Of a stretch of DNA of 31,235 nucleotides, positions 6,751 through 13,834 are shown piece after piece. A model generated the notes under the pieces. It had not been told where the DNA came from. It saw nothing but the letters and a program-made list of their open reading frames with translations, and made no database searches. Source of the stretch: Lentzea aerocolonigenes (GTDB lineage Bacteria; Actinomycetota; Actinomycetes; Mycobacteriales; Pseudonocardiaceae); NCBI RefSeq assembly GCF_000955955.1, contig NZ_JYJG01000306.1, positions 1 to 31,235 of the forward strand, written 5' to 3'. Both the position numbers and the translations under genes were made by a program. Within the stretch, counting starts at the first letter, position 1. The number at the start of each line of letters is the position of its first letter.

Positions 6751-6780
6751 GGCCTGCAGGTCGCTGACTTGGAGGCGTTC

Positions 6781-7731
6781 ATGGCTCGTTGGGGAATCAC
6801 GCTGCCGCTGCTCGGCGTGCCGGTGCTGGAGCACCGCGCGCTGGTGTCCGAGCTCGCCGGGCTCGGCTACACCGACGTGTGGTCGGCCGAGACGACCGGC
6901 ACGGACGCGTTCACGCCGCTCGCGCTGGCCGCGCAGTGGTCCTCCGAGCTGCGGTTCGGCCCGGCGATCGTGCCGGTCTACACGCGCGGCCCGGCGACGC
7001 TGGCGATGAGCGCGGCGACGATGGCCGAGGTGACCGGCGGCCGGTTCGTGCTGGGCATCGGCTCGTCGTCGCCCGCGATCGTGCAGCGCTGGAACGCCAT
7101 CCCGTTCGAGGAGCCGTTCAAGCGGACCCGCGACACGCTGCGCTTCCTCAAGGCGGCGCTGGCGGGGGAGAAGGTCACCGCCGAGTACGACACGTTCAAG
7201 GTGTCTGGCTTCAAGCTGGAGCGCCCACCGGCCGAGAAGGTGCCGATCATGCTGGCCGCGCTGCGGCCGAACATGCTGCGCCTGGCCGCGCGCGAGGCAG
7301 ACGGCGCGATCACGAACTGGCTGGCCGCCGAGGACGTGGCGCAGGTCCGCTCGGAACTCGGTGACGCCGAACTGGCCGCGCGGATCTTCGTGTGCCCGAC
7401 CGAGGACGCCGACGCCGCACGGGCGCTGGGCCGCATGCTGATCAGCACCTATCTGACCGTGCCCGCGTACGCGGCGTTCCACGACTGGCTGGGCCGCGGT
7501 GAGGCGCTGCGCCCGATGCACGAGGCGTGGGCCGCCGGCGACCGCAAGGCCGCGTCGAAGTCCATCCCGGACGAGGTCGTGGACGCGCTGGTCGTGCACG
7601 GTTCGCTGGACCAGTGCCGGGCACGCGTCGCCGAGTACCAGACCGCGGGCGTCGACACCCCGATCATCGCGCTGCTCCCGACCGGTGGTGACCAGGTCGA
7701 ACAGGTGCGCGCGCTGGCACCCAAGGCCTAG
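6781..7731 (+). CDS. LLM-class F420-dependent oxidoreductase
   Basis: Luciferase-like TIM-barrel flavin/F420 oxidoreductase, 316 aa. ATG 6781 is chosen because GGAGG (6771-6775) lies five bases upstream; a TTG at 6769 overlaps that RBS. Family signs are the N-terminal WGITLPLLGVPVLEH, the strand GLGYTDVWSAET, the segment GPAIVPVYTRGPATLAMSAATMAEVTGGRFVLGIGSSS, and the later VPIMLAALRPNMLRLAAREADGAITNWLAAEDV. The exact substrate cannot be read from sequence. Cofactor F420 is likely because this subfamily is actinobacterial and F420-linked. It is followed two bases later by the tetR gene and shares its promoter and operator. Confidence 0.88.
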   Translation: MARWGITLPLLGVPVLEHRALVSELAGLGYTDVWSAETTGTDAFTPLALAAQWSSELRFGPAIVPVYTRGPATLAMSAATMAEVTGGRFVLGIGSSSPAIVQRWNAIPFEEPFKRTRDTLRFLKAALAGEKVTAEYDTFKVSGFKLERPPAEKVPIMLAALRPNMLRLAAREADGAITNWLAAEDVAQVRSELGDAELAARIFVCPTEDADAARALGRMLISTYLTVPAYAAFHDWLGRGEALRPMHEAWAAGDRKAASKSIPDEVVDALVVHGSLDQCRARVAEYQTAGVDTPIIALLPTGGDQVEQVRALAPKA

Positions 7732-7733
7732 CG

Positions 7734-8306
7734 ATGCCCGGCGCGACCGAGCAGAAGATCATCGACGCGGCCGTGCGCCTGTTCGCGTCGCAGGGCTACG
7801 ACGCGACCTCGGTGCAGGAGATCGTCACGGCCGCGGAGGTGACGAAAGGCGCGCTGTACCACTACTTCCGCGCCAAGGACGACCTGCTCTTCGAGATCTA
7901 CCGGCTGCTGATCACGTCCCAGTCCGCCGACATGGACCGGATCATCGGCCTCGGGCTGTCGTCCTCCGAGACCGTCCGGGAGATCCTGTGCTCACTGGTG
8001 GTCTCGACGGCCGAACGGGTCGACGAGACCGCGGTGTTCGTGCGGGAGCTGCACCGGCTCGGCGAGGACCGGATGACCGAGTTCCGCGCCGAGCGCCGCC
8101 GGTACCACGAGACGTTCCTCGCGGTGATCGAGAAGGGGCAGGCGGACGGCTCGTTCAGCTCGTCGGTGCCCGCGGACACGGTGGTGCGGATCGCGGTGGG
8201 CGTCGTGAACCAGCTGCCCATGTGGTACCGGCCGGACGGTCCGAAGCCGCCTCCCGTGCTGGCCGGGGAGATCGCCGACTTCGTGCTGGCGGGCCTGTCG
8301 GCGTGA
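7734..8306 (+). CDS. TetR/AcrR family transcriptional regulator
   Basis: A 190-aa TetR-type repressor. The N-terminal helix-turn-helix (KIIDAAVRLFASQGYDATSVQEIVTAAEVTKGALYHYFRAKDDLL, residues about 8-52) is canonical. The C-terminal ligand domain (about 60-190) has no recognisable ligand signature. The ATG lies two bases after the oxidoreductase stop, so the two are co-translated. It most likely binds the palindrome at 6731-6746 and represses its own operon. An effector related to the oxidoreductase substrate is plausible but not shown. Confidence 0.92.
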   Translation: MPGATEQKIIDAAVRLFASQGYDATSVQEIVTAAEVTKGALYHYFRAKDDLLFEIYRLLITSQSADMDRIIGLGLSSSETVREILCSLVVSTAERVDETAVFVRELHRLGEDRMTEFRAERRRYHETFLAVIEKGQADGSFSSSVPADTVVRIAVGVVNQLPMWYRPDGPKPPPVLAGEIADFVLAGLSA

Positions 8307-8401
8307 GGCTCGGTCTCGCGCTCACCTGGCGCGGGCGTTGATCTCTGCGGTCCGGTAACAACGGGCGGTGCGAGGCCGAACTTCCTGGTGAGGGGGTCTT
8401 C

Positions 8402-8923
8402 ATGTCGCGGGAACCGATCGAGTTCGGCATCGCGCCGCCGTTGTACGAGCCGCCCAAGTCGCCGAAATGGCCGTGGGTGATGTTGCTGGTCGTCGTGGTG
8501 CTGGTGGGTGGCGCGCTCACGTTCGGCAAGTACGTCGAGAACCAGCTGCGGCAAACCCTCACCCACCCGGAGGGCAAGCTGACCTCGTCGGAGCCTCCGG
8601 TGACGTCGGAACCTCCGGTGACGTCTGAACCGCCTGCCACTCGTGTCGTGGTGTTCGAGGTGGCGGGCACCGGTACGGCCTTCAACATCACCGCGACCGT
8701 CGGCGCGTCCGTGTTCAACCAGGCGAGCGTGCCGCTGCCGTGGACGAAGACCGTCGAGGTGCCGGCCGACGCCGCGACCAGGCCGGTGATGCTCGTGGTG
8801 GTGGCCGGTGCGGACGGCGCCGAGGTGCACGGCAAGTACGAAGTCCGAACGGTCGACGGCACGACTGTCCGCGAGGGCAAGGCTTCCGGGCCCTACGGCG
8901 TGCTGACGATCACCGATCAGTAG
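8402..8923 (+). CDS. MmpS-like membrane-anchored protein with SEPPVT repeats
   Basis: A 173-aa protein with a short cytoplasmic N-terminus, one transmembrane helix (about 24-42, WVMLLVVVVLVGGALTFG), a proline-rich linker and an extracytoplasmic beta domain. The domain VVVFEVAGTGTAFNITATVG...VPLPWTKTVEV has the pattern of MmpS/transport-accessory proteins. No MmpL transporter is nearby, so the partner is unknown. The linker DNA (8588-8641) is an 18-bp tandem repeat, two near-identical copies and a diverged third, encoding SEPPVT. The ATG has a GAGGGGG element upstream. The 3' end overlaps the convergent peroxiredoxin gene by 14 bp. Confidence 0.65.
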   Translation: MSREPIEFGIAPPLYEPPKSPKWPWVMLLVVVVLVGGALTFGKYVENQLRQTLTHPEGKLTSSEPPVTSEPPVTSEPPATRVVVFEVAGTGTAFNITATVGASVFNQASVPLPWTKTVEVPADAATRPVMLVVVAGADGAEVHGKYEVRTVDGTTVREGKASGPYGVLTITDQ

Positions 8924-9371
8924 ACAGTTGCCGGAGCGCCGCGAGTGCCTTGTCCGCGTGGGCGTTCATCGAGAACTCGCTCTTGATCACCTCGATGACC
9001 TCGCGGTCGGTGTCGATGACGAACGTGTGCCGCTTGACCGGGATCGGCCCGAACCGCCGCTTCACGCCGAACTGCTCCGCGACCTCGCCGTCGACGTCGG
9101 ACAGCAGCGGGTAGTCGAAGTTGTTCAGCTCCGCGAACTGCTTCTGCTTCGCCACGTCGTCCGTCGAGATGCCGACCCGCTGGGCACCTGCTTCGGTGAA
9201 CTCGGCGGCGAGGTCGCGGAAGTGGCAGCTCTGCGCGGTGCAGCCGGCCGTCATCGCGGCGGGGTAGAAGAAGAGCACGACCGGGCCGCTGGCGAGCAGT
9301 TCGGACAGCTTGCGCTCGGTGCCGTCCTGGTCGGGCAGGGAGAAGTCGGGGGCGAGGTCGCCGGGCTTCAT
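8910..9371 (-). CDS. bcp: Peroxiredoxin, Bcp/PrxQ type
   Basis: AhpC/TSA-family thiol peroxidase of the Bcp/PrxQ group, 153 aa, the family length. The peroxidatic cysteine is C44 in AMTAGCTAQSC, and the second cysteine, C49, is five residues on, as in E. coli Bcp (atypical 2-Cys). FFYPAAMTAGCTAQSCHFRD and the terminal FVIDTDREVIEVI are typical. It reduces hydroperoxides in the cytosol with thioredoxin. The start is ATG 9371, 23 bp from the divergent LacI-type gene, so any promoter must overlap that gene's start or lie in its coding region. Confidence 0.93.
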   Translation of the reverse strand: MKPGDLAPDFSLPDQDGTERKLSELLASGPVVLFFYPAAMTAGCTAQSCHFRDLAAEFTEAGAQRVGISTDDVAKQKQFAELNNFDYPLLSDVDGEVAEQFGVKRRFGPIPVKRHTFVIDTDREVIEVIKSEFSMNAHADKALAALRQLSTDR

Positions 9372-9394
9372 GGATCTCCAATACGCTCGGTGCC

Positions 9395-10315
9395 GTGACC
9401 AGCATGTCCGATGTGGCCAAGGCTGCAGGGGTGTCCGCTGCGACCGTATCGCGGGCCCTGCGCGGCGAACCGGGCGTGTCCGAGGCGACCAGGCAGCACG
9501 TGAGCGAGATCGCGCGGCAGATGAAGTACGCCATCGCGCGCGACGCGTCCTCGTTGGCCGGAGGCCGCCGTTATGCGATCGCGGTGCTGACGTCCGAGGT
9601 CAGCCCGGTGCTGGCCGGTGCGGAGGGCGCGCTGCGGCAGGCCGGGTACGACGTGCTGCTCTACGTGCTCGGGGATGTCGCGTCGCGTGCGAAGTTCTTC
9701 GACGAGCTGCCGCTGGGGCGCCGGGTGGACGGAGTGCTTCTTCTGTCCATGTCTTTGACAGAGTCCGAACAGGTCGCCCTGGCCTCTCTCGAAGTTCCCC
9801 ACGTCACGATCGACGACGCCGATCTCCGGCACGCGCTGCGGACGGCCCTGGAGCACCTGCTGGCTCTCGGGCACCGCGACGTGGCTCTGGTCCTGTCGGA
9901 CGGTGAGGACGAGGCGTACGACGAGATCCTGGTGGCCGCCGGGCTGGAAGTCCGTCCGGAGTGGACGGTCTGGTGTTCGCCGACCGTCGACGGCGGCGAG
10001 CAGGTGGTCGACGTGCTGCTGGACGGCGAACGCCTGCCCACCGCCGTGATCAGCTCGAACGGCGCGGCTGCGTTGGGCATCTACCTGCGCATGCAGCGGG
10101 ACGGGCGCGCGGTGCCGGACGAGGTGTCGATCGTGTCGCTGGACGGGCAGGAGCTCACCCGCGTGGTCGGGCTGACCGCGGTCGAGGGTGCGGCGAAGGA
10201 GCAGGGGGAGCGGGCGGTCGCGGACCTGTTCACGTTGATCCGGGGCGGGGAGATCGAGCCGGCCGATCACCTGGTGCGGCTGGTCGTCAGGAACTCGAGC
10301 GGCCCCGCGAGCTGA
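9395..10315 (+). CDS. LacI family transcriptional regulator
   Basis: A 306-aa LacI/GalR-type regulator. The N-terminal helix-turn-helix and hinge (MSDVAKAAGVSAATVSRALRGEPGVSEATRQHV) are canonical. The periplasmic-binding-like sensor domain covers about 60-300 and is slightly short, with the usual NPFFAEL region after the first strand reduced to SEVSPVLAGAEG. The start is GTG 9395, or ATG 9404; there is no clear Shine-Dalgarno site, and TACGCT at 9381-9386 could be a -10 for a leaderless message. Such proteins sense sugars. The malQ/tre genes downstream and the CRE-like site at 22850-22863 are possible targets, but neither link is shown. Confidence 0.9.
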   Translation: MTSMSDVAKAAGVSAATVSRALRGEPGVSEATRQHVSEIARQMKYAIARDASSLAGGRRYAIAVLTSEVSPVLAGAEGALRQAGYDVLLYVLGDVASRAKFFDELPLGRRVDGVLLLSMSLTESEQVALASLEVPHVTIDDADLRHALRTALEHLLALGHRDVALVLSDGEDEAYDEILVAAGLEVRPEWTVWCSPTVDGGEQVVDVLLDGERLPTAVISSNGAAALGIYLRMQRDGRAVPDEVSIVSLDGQELTRVVGLTAVEGAAKEQGERAVADLFTLIRGGEIEPADHLVRLVVRNSSGPAS

Positions 10316-10351
10316 CGAAACGCAGCTTGCAAACCGATGCGTTCCACCTGC

Positions 10352-10726
10352 TCAGTCTCCCGGATAAATGGTCACGTAGGCGCCGTTGACCACCCAACTG
10401 GCCCGCCGGTCCGAGGTCGCGGTGCCACTGGCGAGCGGCATCCACCACGACCGTTCCGCGTGGGTGTGCACACGGAGCCGGACCTCGCCGTCCTCCCGGC
10501 TGACCTCGAACGTGCCGATCGCGCTGATCTCCTCCGGCGTCAGAGAACCGTCCGCGGCAGCCGCTCGCAGCGCCGGGGTGATGTCCTGGATTTGGCTGAC
10601 CGCATCTCTCCTGGCCCCAGAGAACGCGATGTTCCAGGCCGCGAACAGCCACACCAGCAGCACCGCCGCCACACCGCCGAGCAGCCACAGGAAGATGCGC
10701 ACGGCGGGAAAGTACTGTGAGTGCAT
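10352..10726 (-). CDS. Small membrane protein of unknown function
   Basis: A 124-aa protein from ATG 10726 with one N-terminal transmembrane helix (about 10-34, IFLWLLGGVAAVLLVWLFAAWNIAF) and a soluble domain of mixed alpha/beta character ending in ASWVVNGAYVTIYPGD. I do not recognise the family. The start codon shares bases with the ATG of the divergent Rid-family gene (CATG at 10724-10727), which is unusual. A GTG at 10702, just before the membrane helix, would relieve this but lacks a Shine-Dalgarno site. It converges with lacI, 36 bp apart. Confidence 0.6.
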   Translation of the reverse strand: MHSQYFPAVRIFLWLLGGVAAVLLVWLFAAWNIAFSGARRDAVSQIQDITPALRAAAADGSLTPEEISAIGTFEVSREDGEVRLRVHTHAERSWWMPLASGTATSDRRASWVVNGAYVTIYPGD

Positions 10727-11150
10727 GCCCGCCGAAGAGCGTTTGACCGAACTGCCCGCGCTGCCGAACACCCCCGGCTACGCCCACGCCGTGACGGTCA
10801 CCGGGAAGCTCGCCTTCGTCTCCGGTCAGGTCGCGATCGACGCCAAGGGGTGCGCGGTCGGGGTCGACGACCTGGGCGCGCAGACCAGGCAGGCGTTGAG
10901 CAATCTTCATCACGTGATCCAAAACATCGGCGCCGACTGGTCGGATGTCATCAAGTTCACCTGGTATGTGCTTGATGCGTCGGAGGTTCAGACCATTCGT
11001 GATGTCCGCGACGAGATTCTGCGGCCCGCGCTGGGAGAAGTGCACAACCCGGCGAGCACGTTGGTTCAGGTGGCGGCGTTGTTCGGGCCGGAATTCCTGG
11101 TCGAGGTCGAGGCTGTGGTGTCGATTCCGGCAGAAGCATCGGATGTTTAA
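10725..11150 (+). CDS. RidA/YjgF/YER057c family protein, non-canonical
   Basis: A Rid-superfamily trimer-forming protein, 141 aa. The fold signatures FVSGQVAID, LSNLHHVIQNIGADWSDVIKFTWYVLD and NPASTLVQVAALFGPEFLVEVEAVV are clear. The catalytic arginine of RidA (Arg105 in E. coli, within PARS) is replaced by Ser111 in NPAST. It therefore probably lacks classic imine/enamine deaminase activity and belongs to one of the other Rid subfamilies. The sequence TACTGT (10713-10718) lies six bases before the ATG and there is no Shine-Dalgarno site, so a leaderless message is likely. Confidence 0.85.
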   Translation: MPAEERLTELPALPNTPGYAHAVTVTGKLAFVSGQVAIDAKGCAVGVDDLGAQTRQALSNLHHVIQNIGADWSDVIKFTWYVLDASEVQTIRDVRDEILRPALGEVHNPASTLVQVAALFGPEFLVEVEAVVSIPAEASDV

Positions 11151-11254
11151 TCAAATGCACTGTGGGTGGGTGTCTCGACCGGCCTGCACCCTTCGGGTGA
11201 CCAGGGACCATTTGCTCTGGTAATAAGCTTCGAGCTGTGACATAGCTTGTAGTT
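11151..11254 (+). other. Intergenic hairpins between the Rid gene and malQ
   Basis: A tight hairpin CACCC TTC GGGTG (11187-11199) is followed by ACCAG...CTGGT (11200-11221). The first arm can also pair with upstream GGGTG (11168-11172), giving two exclusive folds. It may be a terminator or a leader structure. TAGCTT at 11243-11248 could be a -10 for malQ. Confidence 0.3.
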
Positions 11255-11266
11255 GTGGAGGAGTCG

Positions 11267-13066
11267 GTGGCGCGGCTGGCGGACGCCTGGGGCGTTGCCA
11301 CTCGGTACGAGAACGCGGACCAGCAAGAGGTCGTGGTCGACACCGAGGTCGTCGTCAAGATCCTCGCCCAGTTCGGCGTCGATGCGTCCACTGAGGACTC
11401 GATCGCCCGTGAGCTGGCCAAGATCGAGCAACTCAGACGAGAGCGCGCGCTTCCTCCGACGATCGTGATCCGCGAGTACGAGACGTACGACCTGCGCGGG
11501 CCGGCCACAGTTCACCTCGAAGACGGCGGCACGCTCCAGGTCGAGCGCCACCTGCCGGACTCGTTGCCGCTGGGCTGGCACCGGATCGTCACGGACAAGC
11601 AGACGATCACGCTGGCCGTCGCGCCCAGGAAGTTGCCGGACGTCCCGCACACCTGGGGCTGGATGCTGCAGCTCTACGCCGCCCGTTCGAAGGACTCGTG
11701 GGGGATGGGCGACTTCGCCGACCTCGCCACGATCGCGCGTCGTTCTTCGCTGGAGCTGGACGCGGGCGTGGTGCTGGTCAACCCCGTGCAGGCCCCGTCG
11801 CTCACGCACCCGGTCGAGCGCTCGCCGTACTCGCCGACTAGCCGCCGGTTCGCGAACCCGCTGTACCTGCGGATCACCGACACCGCGGAGTTCCTGCAGG
11901 CCTGCCCGCGCACCCGGCAGCTGATCCGCGACCTGAGGCCGCCGAACGAGGACCTGATCGACTACGACGCGATCTGGGACGCCAAGAGGCAGGCGCTCGA
12001 GCTGCTGTTCCCCGGCGGCGACGTCGAGATGGACGACGATCTCAAGGCGTTCGCCACGTACTGCGCATTGGCCGAGATCCACGGCAAGGACTGGCGCGAG
12101 TGGCCCGCGAAGGCGGAGGCTCCGGCGGACCGAGTCGCCTTCCACGCCTGGCTGCAGCACCTCTGCACCCGTCAGCTGCAGGACGTGCGGCTCGCCGCGC
12201 ACGAAGCCGGCATGGCCATCGGCGTCATCCACGACCTGCCGGTGGGCGTCTCGCCGGGCGGCGCGGACACGTTCGCGGACCCGGACGTCTTCGCCATCGA
12301 CGTCACGGTCGGTGCGCCGCCGGACGCGTTCAGCGCCGACGGCCAGGGCTGGGGCCTGCCGCCGTGGCGCCCGGACAAGCTCGCCGAGACCGGCTACCGC
12401 CCGTTCCGCCAGGTCCTGCGCAGCGTCCTGAAGCACGCCGACGGCATCCGCATCGACCACGTCGCCGGGCTGTGGCGGCTCTGGTGGATCCCGCCGGGCG
12501 AGCCGCCGTCGCGCGGCACCTACGTCTACTACGACGCCGACGCGATGCTCGGCGTGCTCGCGCTGGAGGCCTACCGCGCGGGTGCCGTCGTGGTCGGCGA
12601 GGACCTCGGCACGGTCGAGCCGGTCGTCACCAAGACGTTGCAGGAGAACGGCATGCTGACCAGCGCTGTTCTCTACTTCCAGCGCGACTACTACGCCGAG
12701 GGCCACCCGCTGATCCCGCCGTCGCAGTGGAACCCGAACCAGATGGCCAGCATCTCCACGCACGACCTCCCGACGGCCGCGACGTTCTTCGCGGGCTCGG
12801 ACGGCCCCGACTTCGACGAGCTGATGCGCCAGGAAGGCATCGATCCCAATGATCGAGTGGCCGGCGCCCACGAGTTGCTGGCGCAGGCACCCTGCGCGTT
12901 GGTCCTGACTTCACCTCAGGACGCTCTGCGGGAAACCCGGCAGCCCAACGTGCCGGGCACGATCGACGAGCACCCGAACTGGAGAATTCCCCTGCCCGTG
13001 GCATTGGACGATCTCTTTCCACGCGTCCGGGACATCACCCGTCCCCTGCGCAGCCGGGAAAGATGA
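11267..13066 (+). CDS. malQ: 4-alpha-glucanotransferase (GH77)
   Basis: Amylomaltase, 599 aa from GTG 11267, which has GGAGG five bases upstream; an in-frame GTG at 11255 is the alternative. It transfers maltosyl/glucosyl units between alpha-1,4-glucans in the cytosol. GH77 catalytic residues are visible: nucleophile D397 in DGIRIDHVAGLWRLWW, acid/base E445 in VVGEDLGTV, and D500 in STHDLPT. An N-terminal actinobacterial domain (about 1-150, LADAWGVATRYENAD...) precedes the barrel. FSADGQGWGLPPW is the typical GH77 substrate loop. It stands apart from treXYZ by about 770 bp and two small genes but feeds the same maltodextrin pool. Confidence 0.95.
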   Translation: MARLADAWGVATRYENADQQEVVVDTEVVVKILAQFGVDASTEDSIARELAKIEQLRRERALPPTIVIREYETYDLRGPATVHLEDGGTLQVERHLPDSLPLGWHRIVTDKQTITLAVAPRKLPDVPHTWGWMLQLYAARSKDSWGMGDFADLATIARRSSLELDAGVVLVNPVQAPSLTHPVERSPYSPTSRRFANPLYLRITDTAEFLQACPRTRQLIRDLRPPNEDLIDYDAIWDAKRQALELLFPGGDVEMDDDLKAFATYCALAEIHGKDWREWPAKAEAPADRVAFHAWLQHLCTRQLQDVRLAAHEAGMAIGVIHDLPVGVSPGGADTFADPDVFAIDVTVGAPPDAFSADGQGWGLPPWRPDKLAETGYRPFRQVLRSVLKHADGIRIDHVAGLWRLWWIPPGEPPSRGTYVYYDADAMLGVLALEAYRAGAVVVGEDLGTVEPVVTKTLQENGMLTSAVLYFQRDYYAEGHPLIPPSQWNPNQMASISTHDLPTAATFFAGSDGPDFDELMRQEGIDPNDRVAGAHELLAQAPCALVLTSPQDALRETRQPNVPGTIDEHPNWRIPLPVALDDLFPRVRDITRPLRSRER

Positions 13067-13081
13067 AACTTTTGCGTAACG

Positions 13082-13108
13082 GCAGGTCACGCACCTGCGG
13101 AGTACTGT
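13082..13108 (+). promoter_or_regulatory. Putative promoter with inverted repeat, upstream of small gene
   Basis: GCAGGT CACGC ACCTGC (13082-13098) is a 6-bp inverted repeat just before a -10-like TACTGT (13103-13108). The 10-mer AGTACTGTGA also occurs at the Rid gene promoter (10711). The repeat overlaps the expected -35/spacer, so it could be an operator. Confidence 0.4.
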
Positions 13109-13159
13109 GAGGCCGTCACCCGACGGCGGACGACGAACGTTTTGGAGGTGGCGTACCAG

Positions 13160-13459
13160 ATGAGCTCAGCCGTGAGCACGCGGAACCCAACCGGCGTGCT
13201 TGAACTGGCCGTCGAGCAGGTTCTCGCTTCGGTGAGACCGGCCGCACTCGGCGACCCGGTGGTCGGGGCACGGCGCGCGGAGGAATCCCTGCGTGACGCG
13301 CTGCGGGACGCAGGACCCGTGGACGACAACATCGCCCTGCAGCACGCGCTGGCTTGTGCGGAAGCTGCTTGTGAGCACCTGAAGTACGTGGAGATCCAGG
13401 AAGCACGCACGTTGCTCACGGCCGCACGTGGGCAGCTGGTGCTGGCGCACGAGAGGTAG
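13160..13459 (+). CDS. Small helical hypothetical protein
   Basis: A 99-aa protein with the GC3 bias of a real gene. ATG 13160 has GGAGGTGG upstream (13144-13151); an in-frame TTG at 13142 overlaps that RBS and is unlikely. The sequence is mostly alpha-helical (LELAVEQVLASVRPAAL, ARRAEESLRDALRDAG, NIALQHALACAEAACEHLKYVEIQEARTLLTAARGQL), without signal peptide or membrane segment. I do not recognise the family. It lies between malQ and treX with its own promoter-like sequence, so a role in alpha-glucan metabolism cannot be assumed. Confidence 0.65.
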   Translation: MSSAVSTRNPTGVLELAVEQVLASVRPAALGDPVVGARRAEESLRDALRDAGPVDDNIALQHALACAEAACEHLKYVEIQEARTLLTAARGQLVLAHER

Positions 13460-13468
13460 GCGGCTGGT

Positions 13469-13714
13469 TCACGCTTTCGTGAGAACTTCTCTCGAGCGGG
13501 CTCGTGATCGACGCCCGCTCGTAGGAGTGCCGCGGATCAGGGCGTGATCCAGGGCGGCACGCGGTCGCCCGAACGGTGGTCGAGCCGGAACCGCGGTCGA
13601 GGCCAGACCGTCCAGCAGGGTCCGCACGGAGACGCGGTCTTCGCCGCGCACCTCGTCGAGCCCCTTCAGCACCAGAACCACGCGTGGAGGTGCCGGGTTG
13701 AGCAGGTGGTCCAT
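13469..13714 (-). CDS. Possible small hypothetical protein
   Basis: An 81-aa frame on the minus strand. Its first two-thirds (MDHLLNPAPPRVVLVLKGLDEVRGEDRVSVRTLLDGLAS) looks protein-like and has good third-position G/C. The last third is Arg/Ser-rich with poor codon use, overlapping a hairpin at 13493-13521. No convincing RBS is seen. It may be a real small gene, a gene remnant or chance; no family is recognised. The opposite-strand frame over the same region looks worse. Confidence 0.35.
   Translation of the reverse strand: MDHLLNPAPPRVVLVLKGLDEVRGEDRVSVRTLLDGLASTAVPARPPFGRPRAALDHALIRGTPTSGRRSRARSREVLTKA
13493..13521. terminator. Hairpin after the 99-aa gene
   Basis: CGAGCGGG...CCCGCTCG, 8-bp perfect stem with a 13-nt loop, 33 bp after the 99-aa gene stop. 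A smaller hairpin (TCACG CTTT CGTGA) precedes it near 13469-13482. No T-run is present. Confidence 0.4.
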
Positions 13715-13834
13715 CAAGCCGTCGCTGAAACCCCCACCGCCGCAGAATTACCGGTGCGGGCACAGGCGTGATGCCGGTCCGGCGTTAGGTGGATAGGGTC
13801 GGCGGGTAGCTACTTGGCTGTGACGAGGAGCATC
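13715..13834 (+). promoter_or_regulatory. Upstream region of treX, candidate start signals
   Basis: Contains GAGGAG (13825-13830) four bases before GTG 13835, which favours that start. TAGCTA/TACTTG around 13807-13816 could be a -10, in which case GTG 13820 might be used leaderless. No clear -35 is seen. Confidence 0.35.

Noticed and set aside
10319..10343. AACGCA...TGCGTT inverted repeat after lacI as a terminator
   Set aside because: Only 6-bp arms with a 14-nt loop and no T-run; too weak to call.
13544..13771. Plus-strand 75-aa frame in the malQ-treX gap
   Set aside because: Low-quality sequence (His/Gln/Arg-rich), no RBS; the minus-strand frame is the better candidate.
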